A stretch of 39,078 bases of DNA from CAZIMM01 sp964540415. Lineage in GTDB: Bacteria; Bacillota; Clostridia; Oscillospirales; Acutalibacteraceae. Below, one piece after another: positions 33,110 through 39,078 of this stretch. Position 1 is the stretch's first letter. The number at the start of each line of letters is the position of its first letter. The position numbers and the translations under genes were made by a program. The notes beneath the pieces are model-generated. The model ran no database searches and had not been told where the DNA came from. It saw only the letters and a list, made by a program, of their open reading frames with translations. The DNA is taken from NCBI GenBank assembly GCA_964540415.1, contig CAZIMM010000014.1:1-39078 (forward strand), in the 5' to 3' direction.

Positions 33110-34651
33110 ATGAAACCGAAAACCATCAAAATTTTTTGCCTTCTGCTGTGTCTTGCGCTCTTGTCGGCGTGCTCGCGCGGCGGGGACGATGTTCAGACAA
33201 CCAAGGACAGCAGTGCGGGAACGGTCAAGGTCCAGCAGGTTGTGCTCAATCTGCCTTATTCTCAAACAGACACGCTTGACCCGTACCGTGCAGTCAGCGC
33301 AATCAACATCTCCCTTTCAACACTGATTTATGACGGACTGTTCCGCCTTGACGAAAACCTGGAGGCTCAGCCTGTGCTTGCAAGAAGCTATGCGGTCAAC
33401 GGTGATTCGGTCAAGGTAACTCTCAACACAACCGGCGTTTTTACAAACGGCTCGGCGGTAACAGCCGAGGATGTTGTATATTCGTTTGATAAGGCAAAAA
33501 AATCGAAGGTCTATTCCGCACGGCTCGATAACTTTAAATCAGCCGTTGCAGCAGGCACAAGCGTAAGCTTTGCGCTGAAAAAAACCGATATCTTCGCCGC
33601 CTCCTGTCTGGATTTCCCCGTTGTGAAGAGCGGGACGGTCGACAACTACAGCGGCAAGGAAAAGGATCTTGCAAAGCTTTCGGTGCCTTTGGGTACGGGC
33701 AGATACATTCCGGAGGGAAGCGCGGCGGAGATGAAGCTTGTTGCAAATCCGCTGCACAACAGCGGAATGCCGATTATTCAGACGATTGATCTCATCGACA
33801 TCCCCGATTCAGCAAGCTTTACGCACAGCGTGGATCTCGGAAACACTGACTTTGCATTCCACGACCTGAGCACCGGAGAGCTTTCGCGCACAAACACAAG
33901 CTGCATCGAGGTGACGATGAACAACCTCGTTTTCATCTCATTCAACACAAAAAACATTCTTCTCGCCGAGCCTGCCGTTCGCAGGGCAATCGGCATTCTT
34001 GCGGACCGGACTGTCATTTCCTCACAGGCATTTCAAGGCCACGCAACGCCTGCGGTCGTGCCTGCAAATCCCAACTGGTTTTTGCTTGACAAACTGACCT
34101 TTGAAACATCCGCCGCAGCCGAAGTCGGCTCCGCAATCGAACTGCTCAAGGTTGTCGGCTTTAACAGCACGGCACAGGGCGTACGCAGCAGGGGAAACGA
34201 CAAGCTCTCTTTTTCTCTTGCGGTGTGCAATGAAAACTCATTCAAAACCGAAACGGCACAGCTGCTTAAAACCCAGCTCGGACAAGCCGGAATAGCAGTG
34301 AATGTGGTCGGGCTTTCATGGGAAGATTATGAAAAAGCTTACAGTGACGAAAGCTATGATATGTACCTCGGAGAGGTCAAGCTTTGCGGTGATATGAATC
34401 TGTCGGCATTTTTCCGCTCCGGAGATGCTGACATGGGGATTGACTCATCTTCGGAAGTCGCCGCCGCATATGACTCCATGCGTGCGGGAGAGATGAGCTG
34501 CGCCGATTTTTGCGCGGCGTTTACAAAGGAAATGCCGTTTGTTCCGCTGTGCATGAGAAACGGCGTTGCTTCATTTACGCGTTCAATAAAAACCGAAATC
34601 AAATGCACACCGTCAGATCCTTTTTATAACATAAGTGACTGGAAGTTTTGA
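33110..34651 (+). CDS. ABC transporter solute-binding lipoprotein (family 5)
   Basis: It has 513 residues, with a lipoprotein signal ending at Cys21 (LLSAC). Family 5 (oligopeptide/dipeptide-type) features are visible: the early DTLDPYRAVSA block, STLIYDGLFRLDENLEAQP (key block LIYDGLF), VTAEDVVYSFDKAK, and later RRAIGILADRTVI. Binding proteins of this family usually serve an ABC permease, but no permease or ATPase gene lies nearby, so the partner must be elsewhere. A weak ribosome site is seen, and the gene lies 36 bases after ymdB. Ligand unknown. Confidence 0.88.
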   Translation: MKPKTIKIFCLLLCLALLSACSRGGDDVQTTKDSSAGTVKVQQVVLNLPYSQTDTLDPYRAVSAINISLSTLIYDGLFRLDENLEAQPVLARSYAVNGDSVKVTLNTTGVFTNGSAVTAEDVVYSFDKAKKSKVYSARLDNFKSAVAAGTSVSFALKKTDIFAASCLDFPVVKSGTVDNYSGKEKDLAKLSVPLGTGRYIPEGSAAEMKLVANPLHNSGMPIIQTIDLIDIPDSASFTHSVDLGNTDFAFHDLSTGELSRTNTSCIEVTMNNLVFISFNTKNILLAEPAVRRAIGILADRTVISSQAFQGHATPAVVPANPNWFLLDKLTFETSAAAEVGSAIELLKVVGFNSTAQGVRSRGNDKLSFSLAVCNENSFKTETAQLLKTQLGQAGIAVNVVGLSWEDYEKAYSDESYDMYLGEVKLCGDMNLSAFFRSGDADMGIDSSSEVAAAYDSMRAGEMSCADFCAAFTKEMPFVPLCMRNGVASFTRSIKTEIKCTPSDPFYNISDWKF

Positions 34652-34679
34652 CAGCTTTTTATGATACAGGAGAATGAAA

Positions 34680-35039
34680 ATGATTAGACTGGAAAACCAT
34701 CTCGGGAGCATAGACATAACTGAAAGCTATTTCTCAACACTGATATGTTCTGCGGCGTCAAGTTGCTTCGGTGTTGCGGGTATGGCAAACACAAACAGAT
34801 GTCAGCAAATCCGCGGCTTTGTCAAAAAGAGCCGCAACTTTTCCGATCAGGGCGTTGCTGTCAGGAAGGAAGGGGACGGTCTGAATGTGGATTTGCACAT
34901 AATTGTAACCTACGGCCTGAATATTGAGGCAATTGTGAGAAGCATTGTAAACAAGGTCAAGTATACCGTTGAGGAAGCGACGGGGCTTGAAGTGAAAATG
35001 GTCAATGTGTATGTTGACGGCATGAAGCCGCAGAATTGA
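34680..35039 (+). CDS. Asp23/Gls24 family envelope stress protein
   Basis: It has 119 residues. The single Asp23 domain (DUF322) is visible: GSIDITESYFSTLICSAASSCFGVAGM (key blocks IDITESYF and GVAGM), GDGLNVDLHIIVTYG, then VRSIVNKVKYTVEEATGLEV. Such small proteins sit at the cytoplasmic membrane or in the envelope stress response in Gram-positives. ATG 34680 is preferred over ATG 34674 because AGGAGA then has a normal six-to-seven-base spacing. The gene directly precedes fakA with 16 bases between; this pair is conserved widely in Firmicutes. Confidence 0.92.
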   Translation: MIRLENHLGSIDITESYFSTLICSAASSCFGVAGMANTNRCQQIRGFVKKSRNFSDQGVAVRKEGDGLNVDLHIIVTYGLNIEAIVRSIVNKVKYTVEEATGLEVKMVNVYVDGMKPQN

Positions 35040-35055
35040 ATTGGGACGTGATTTG

Positions 35056-36724
35056 ATGATAAGCGGAGCTATGCTTCGTCTGGCGGTTATTTCAGCCGCT
35101 AATAATATTGAAAGCAACAAGAAGAAGGTTGACGCACTCAACGTTTTCCCCGTGCCTGACGGAGACACCGGCACAAACATGTCAATGACAATGAATGCGG
35201 CAACAAGAGAGGTTTCGGTTCTTCCGGGCAATTGCACTGCGCAGACAGTGCTCAAAACAACCGCCTCCGCCATGCTGCGCGGCGCTCGTGGTAACTCGGG
35301 TGTAATTCTCTCACTGATTTTCAGGGGCATAGCAAAAAGCCTGAGAGACAAGGACGATATAAAGGCGGCAGATGTCGCGGATGCACTGGCGCTCGGCTGT
35401 GAATATGCCTATAACGCGGTTATGAAGCCGACAGAGGGAACAATTCTCACCGTTATCCGGGAGGCATCCGTTGCGGCAAAAACCACGGCGGAGAAAGACG
35501 GAGATATCCTCACAGTGTGGCACGCTGCCTGTGAAGCAGCGCAGACGGCGCTTGACAAAACGCCGGAAATATTGCCTGTTCTGAAAAAGGCTGGCGTTGT
35601 TGACGCGGGCGGACAGGGGCTTGTATTCATTCTTGCAGGCATAACCCGCGTGTTCGAGGGCGGTGAGCCGTTCGAAGGCGGGGAGGGCGAAAAAAGAACT
35701 GACCCGGCAAGTGTGTTTGCAACAGTTGACACGAAGGATATAAAATTTGCCTACTGCACCGAATATATAGTCAACAAGACTAAGGGCGGTGCGAGCGCTG
35801 TCAAGCTCAGGGCATATCTCGAATCAATCGGCGACTGCGTTGTTGTTGTTGAGGATGACGATATCATCAAGGTTCACGCGCATTCCAACGAGCCGGGCAG
35901 CGTCATTCAGGCGGGTCTCGGAGCGGGTGAATTGGTTAACATTAAAATTGACAATATGCGTTACCAGCATAAAAACAACATTGAGCAGCCGGAGCAGGAA
36001 GAACAACCCGAGAATGTTCAGCCGGAAAAAATCACATATGCCACGCCGGAAAAGCCCTTCGGCTTCGTCACGGTTGCCGCAGGCAAGGGCCTTGAGCAGC
36101 TTTTCAGAGAGCTGGGAGCGGACGAAATTGTCAGCGGCGGCCAGACAATGAATCCGNNNNNNNNNNAGCACGGACGATATTTTGAACGCGGTTATAAAAA
36201 CTCCGGCGGAACACGTTTTTGTGCTTCCGAACAACAAAAACATCATCATGGCGGCGGAGCAGGTTGTGCGCCTTTCCGAACGAAAGGTGAGCGTTGTTTA
36301 CACAAAGTCAATTCCGATGGGTGTTGCTGCGCTGCTGAACTTTGACGAGAGCCTGTCAGCACAGGAAAATCACATGAATATGCTTAGGGCGGCGGAAAAG
36401 GTCGGAACTGGTCTCGTCACCTTTGCCGCAAGGGACAGCAGCATGGACGACCGAACAAGCATCCGCAAGGGGCAGATTCTCGGCATTGAGAACGGAAAAA
36501 TAACTGTTGTTGAGCAGACCCCTGTCCGCGCGGGCTACAAGGTGGCAAGACGCCTTTATAAGCGCAAGTCATCTTCGGTCATAACAGTGTTTTACGGTGA
36601 AAATGCAACTTCTGCGCAAGCGGAGGAGCTGGCAGCACTGCTCAGATCCAGGTGCTCCGATGCTGAGGTGTCCGTTGTCAACGGAGGACAGCCGATTTAT
36701 TTCTTCATCATTTCTGTTGAATGA
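35056..36724 (+). CDS. fakA: Fatty acid kinase FakA-like (DAK2/YloV family), interrupted by a 10-N assembly gap
   Basis: FakA phosphorylates fatty acids held by FakB proteins, feeding phospholipid synthesis. The N-terminal DhaL domain has the nucleotide-metal motif DGDTGTN (35-41), GARGNSGVILS and the GTILTVIREA block. The middle domain ends in KVHAHSNEPG, and the C-terminal DegV-like/EDD-type domain runs to the stop at 36724. Reading frame is broken only by 10 Ns at 36157-36166. Codons on both sides are in phase 0 (1101 bases before, 558 after), and removing the Ns joins NP to STDDI, the exact family sequence. The true protein then has 552 residues. I prefer ATG 35056 (GGGA upstream) to TTG 35041. 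Not a pseudogene in my view. Confidence 0.93.
36157..36166. other. Run of 10 unknown bases (assembly gap)
   Basis: Ten Ns lie inside fakA. Since the conserved sequence reads directly across when they are deleted, they are probably a placeholder for an abutting or overlapping contig join, not ten real missing bases. Confidence 0.9.
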
Positions 36725-36742
36725 AAAGCATAGGATGATTTA

Positions 36743-38782
36743 ATGGATATTTACACAAACGTAAAATATCTCAAGGGTGTCGGCGACGTCAGAGCAAAAC
36801 AGCTTGCCCGTCTCGGCGTTTTTACCGTCCGGGATTTGCTCAATCTGTTCCCGCGTGCTTATGAGGACTGGAGCAGGACGGTTTCAATCGAGGATGCGCC
36901 TCAAAACGAGAATTGCTGCATAAGGGCATGGCTCAGTTACCCTTTTTCGGAGAACTTAATACGTAAAGGCATGACGCTTTACAAGTCTGAGGCAACTGAC
37001 GGAAAAAGCGTAATGAAGGTTACGATTTTTAATAACAAATATCTTGCCCGAAAGCTCATTGCCGGAGATGAATACCTTTTTTTCGGCAAGGTTTCGGGCA
37101 GCCGTTTTTATCGGGAAATGGCTTCACCTATGGTGGAAACGGTATCCGGCGGTATGCGCATCCGCCCGATATACCCGCAGACGCAAACGCTGTCGTCCCG
37201 CTTCATCGAACACTGCGTTTCAACAGCTCTTGACCTTTGCGATGACCTTTTGCCGGAGCTGCTGCCCGATGACATTTGTAAAGCATATAAACTTTACAGT
37301 GCAAAAGATGCTTACCGCTGCATACATTTCCCTCCGAGTGAGGAAAAAATGCTTGAAGCCCGCCGGTCACTCATCTTTCGGGAGCTTTTGGTGCTCAGGC
37401 TCGGCCTTTTGCTCATGCGCGGGCGCAGTAAAAGCCGGACTAAAAGCCGCGTTTTCAAAGACAGCACGTCCGAGTTTTGCACGCTGCTGCCGTTTGAGCT
37501 TACCCGTGCGCAAAAGCGGTCAATAAATGAGGCACTCGTCGACATGGCGAGCGGCTATCCCATGAGCAGACTGCTTCAGGGAGATGTCGGTTCAGGCAAA
37601 ACCGCCGTCGCCGCCGCGCTGATGTTCAGTGTGCAGCGGTGCGGAATGCAGAGCGCACTCATGGCTCCCACGGAAATTCTCGCCCGCCAGCACTTTGAAA
37701 CTCTCAGTAAGCTGCTTGACGGCAGCGGAGTCACGGTTGAACTGCTCGTCGGTTCAACGCCGGCTGCGGAGAAAAAGAAAATAAAGCAGAGACTTAAAAA
37801 CGGCGAAACCGATGTTGTCATCGGAACACATGCGCTCATTCAGCAGGATGTTGAGTTCTCAAGGCTTGCTCTTGTTGTCACGGATGAACAGCACCGTTTC
37901 GGAGTGCGTCAACGCAGTGCGCTGGCGAGCAAGGGCGACAATGCCCATATGCTTGTTATGTCCGCAACGCCGATTCCGCGTACTCTGGCGCTTATGGTTT
38001 ACGGCGATCTGGACATTTCCGTCCTCGATGAGCTGCCTCCGGGCAGACAGCGCATTGAAACCTACTGTGTCGCATCTTCACTGCGCAAGCGCGTTTACGG
38101 CTATGTGCGCGACCATCTTGACCGCGGCATGCAGGGCTATATTGTATGCCCCCTTGTTGAGCAGAGTGATATGCTTGACCTTGCCGCCGCCGAGGAATAT
38201 GCCGCCAAGCTTGCAAACGGTGAGTTCAGCGGGTACAGAGTCGGATTGCTTCACGGAAAAATGAAGGCGGCGGAAAAAGAAAAGGTCATGGCGGACTTTG
38301 CCGGCGGCAGGCTGCAGCTCCTTGTGTCAACAACAGTTATTGAAGTGGGAGTGGACGTTCCTAACGCGGTGATTATGGTTGTCGAAAACGCCGAACGCTT
38401 CGGGCTGTCGCAGCTCCACCAGCTACGCGGCAGAGTGGGCAGGGGAGAGCACAAATCGTCGTGTATACTTATTTCCGATTCTCAGAATGAAACTGCAAAA
38501 AAACGCCTCAAAACAATGTGCAAAACAGACGACGGTTTCAAAATCGCCGAGGAGGATTTGAAGCTGCGAGGACCGGGCGACTTTTTCGGCAGCCGCCAGC
38601 ACGGCTTGCCTGAGCTTAAAATCGCGGATATGCTCACCGACATGGCTGTTCTGGAGCAGGCAGCAGGCGTAGCCCGGCAAATTCTGGAGAAAGACAGCAA
38701 ACTGGCAGCTCCTGAAAACGCAGTCCTGAAAGAGGCGGTGCTCAGGCTGTTTGAAAATGTCGGCTCCGGTTCTGTGAGCTGA
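36743..38782 (+). CDS. recG: ATP-dependent DNA helicase RecG
   Basis: Branch-migration helicase acting at stalled replication forks and recombination intermediates. It has 679 residues, close to the usual ~680. The N-terminal wedge/OB region opens KYLKGVGDVRAKQLARLGV and includes LFPRAYED. Walker A is GDVGSGKT (Lys286), the DExH motif is DEQH from Asp381, and the later blocks are MSATPIPRTLAL, STTVIEVGVDVPNA and QLRGRVGRG (motif VI). The C-terminal DLKLRGPGDFFGSRQHGLPE is typical of RecG/Mfd-type helicases. It follows fakA by 18 bases and ends about 160 bases before the tRNA genes. No clear terminator is visible between. Confidence 0.97.
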   Translation: MDIYTNVKYLKGVGDVRAKQLARLGVFTVRDLLNLFPRAYEDWSRTVSIEDAPQNENCCIRAWLSYPFSENLIRKGMTLYKSEATDGKSVMKVTIFNNKYLARKLIAGDEYLFFGKVSGSRFYREMASPMVETVSGGMRIRPIYPQTQTLSSRFIEHCVSTALDLCDDLLPELLPDDICKAYKLYSAKDAYRCIHFPPSEEKMLEARRSLIFRELLVLRLGLLLMRGRSKSRTKSRVFKDSTSEFCTLLPFELTRAQKRSINEALVDMASGYPMSRLLQGDVGSGKTAVAAALMFSVQRCGMQSALMAPTEILARQHFETLSKLLDGSGVTVELLVGSTPAAEKKKIKQRLKNGETDVVIGTHALIQQDVEFSRLALVVTDEQHRFGVRQRSALASKGDNAHMLVMSATPIPRTLALMVYGDLDISVLDELPPGRQRIETYCVASSLRKRVYGYVRDHLDRGMQGYIVCPLVEQSDMLDLAAAEEYAAKLANGEFSGYRVGLLHGKMKAAEKEKVMADFAGGRLQLLVSTTVIEVGVDVPNAVIMVVENAERFGLSQLHQLRGRVGRGEHKSSCILISDSQNETAKKRLKTMCKTDDGFKIAEEDLKLRGPGDFFGSRQHGLPELKIADMLTDMAVLEQAAGVARQILEKDSKLAAPENAVLKEAVLRLFENVGSGSVS

Positions 38783-38899
38783 AGCGGAGTTTTGCGGTGC
38801 GGATACATACGGCTGAGGATATGCTGTAACGAAGGAAATTTTTAAAAAAGCAAGGATAATTTTATATAAAAAAGTTTTTGTCTATTATTTAAAAATTCA

Positions 38900-38929
38900 T
38901 TGACATTCTACGGTGTGATGTGGTAAAAT
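38900..38929 (+). promoter_or_regulatory. Promoter of the tRNA cluster
   Basis: A perfect -35 TTGACA (38900-38905) and an extended -10 TGG-TAAAAT (38924-38929) are 18 bases apart. The start would be about ten bases before tRNA-Gly. The upstream region is very AT-rich, like an UP element. Confidence 0.8.
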
Positions 38930-38946
38930 AATCACCGTTGATTTAC

Positions 38947-39020
38947 GCGGGTGTAGTTCAATGGCAGAATCCCAGCCTTCCAAGCTGGTTGTGTGGGTTC
39001 GATTCCCATCACCCGCTCCA
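38947..39020 (+). tRNA. tRNA-Gly (anticodon TCC)
   Basis: Seventy-four bases including an encoded CCA. The acceptor stem GCGGGTG (38947-38953) pairs with CACCCGC (39010-39016), followed by T and CCA. The anticodon stem CCAGC/GCTGG holds the loop CTTCCAA, giving anticodon TCC, which reads GGA. The T arm has GTTCGATTC. Confidence 0.97.
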
Positions 39021-39024
39021 TTTT

Positions 39025-39078
<54 letters not shown>

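Noticed and set aside
35041..36345. A 434-residue protein ending in a Cys/His/Gly-rich tail past the Ns.
   Set aside because: The tail is a frame-shifted reading caused by the 10 Ns and is not a real metal-binding end.
36182..36724. A separate 180-residue gene after the N run.
   Set aside because: It is the C-terminal part of fakA; the family sequence reads straight across when the Ns are removed.
38783..38899. Intrinsic terminator after recG.
   Set aside because: The region is AT-rich with T and A runs, but I find no GC stem before a U tract.

Overview
The window looks like a chromosomal segment of a Gram-positive, low-to-mid-GC bacterium of the class Clostridia. An uncultured gut or rumen member of the Oscillospirales/Ruminococcaceae is my best guess. 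Reasons: AGGAGG-type ribosome binding sites, frequent TTG/GTG starts, a Firmicutes-type LexA box at recA, GlpP and YmdB homologues, a DAK2/FakA gene preceded by an Asp23-like gene, and a type I dockerin. A 10-N run at 36157-36166 says this is a draft or metagenomic scaffold. I see no phage, insertion sequence, CRISPR array or resistance island. Genes are packed tightly, and no gene-free stretch reaches 300 bases; the longest is about 220 bp, between the divergent genes at 10446 and 10668.

Layout. (1) 1-4978, minus strand: recA-recX-rimO-pgsA-cysE-cysS, mostly overlapping or closely spaced, with a sigma-A promoter and a LexA box in front of recA. (2) 10446-5122, minus strand: a secreted metallo-beta-lactamase-fold protein, an MFS transporter, a secreted LCAT-like alpha/beta hydrolase, a small aromatic-acid-exporter-type membrane protein and the GlpP antiterminator. 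(3) 10668-14683, plus strand: an OmpR-type response regulator, its histidine kinase, and an HtrA-like membrane-anchored protease whose promoter carries 11-bp-spaced repeats that look like a response-regulator site. (4) 20068-14777, minus strand: a calcineurin-like phosphoesterase with a degenerate motif, a GPH-type transporter, a HAD phosphatase, a DUF815 AAA ATPase and a glycerophosphodiesterase. It converges with htrA on a shared bidirectional terminator. (5) 20263-28889, plus strand: an MGMT-like protein, an SDR oxidoreductase, rsmD-coaD, a coiled-coil protein, a DUF4830 protein, a pseudouridine synthase, a lipoprotein glycerophosphodiesterase, gltX and glnS. (6) 28986-38782, plus strand, from its own promoter: a membrane protein, a dockerin-bearing subtilase lipoprotein, ymdB, an orphan solute-binding lipoprotein, an Asp23-like gene, fakA and recG. 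(7) tRNA-Gly(TCC) and a cut-off tRNA-Arg(TCT) behind a strong promoter.

How the genes fit together. Much of the window is housekeeping: DNA repair (recA, recX, recG), translation (rimO, rsmD, pseudouridine synthase, two aminoacyl-tRNA synthetases, tRNAs), cysteine synthesis and charging (cysE, cysS), CoA synthesis (coaD) and phospholipid synthesis or fatty-acid activation (pgsA, fakA). A second theme is turnover of glycerophospholipids and phosphoesters at the cell surface: two glycerophosphodiesterases, a secreted LCAT-like hydrolase, GlpP, a HAD phosphatase and a surface phosphoesterase. A third is envelope quality control: two-component system plus HtrA, Asp23-like protein, surface subtilase. 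I do not see a clearly new multi-gene system. The most interesting items are the 11-bp repeat array before htrA, the dockerin-on-a-lipoprotein protease, the altered phosphoesterase motif, tandem overlapping GluRS/GlnRS genes, and an N-gap that appears to replace no sequence.
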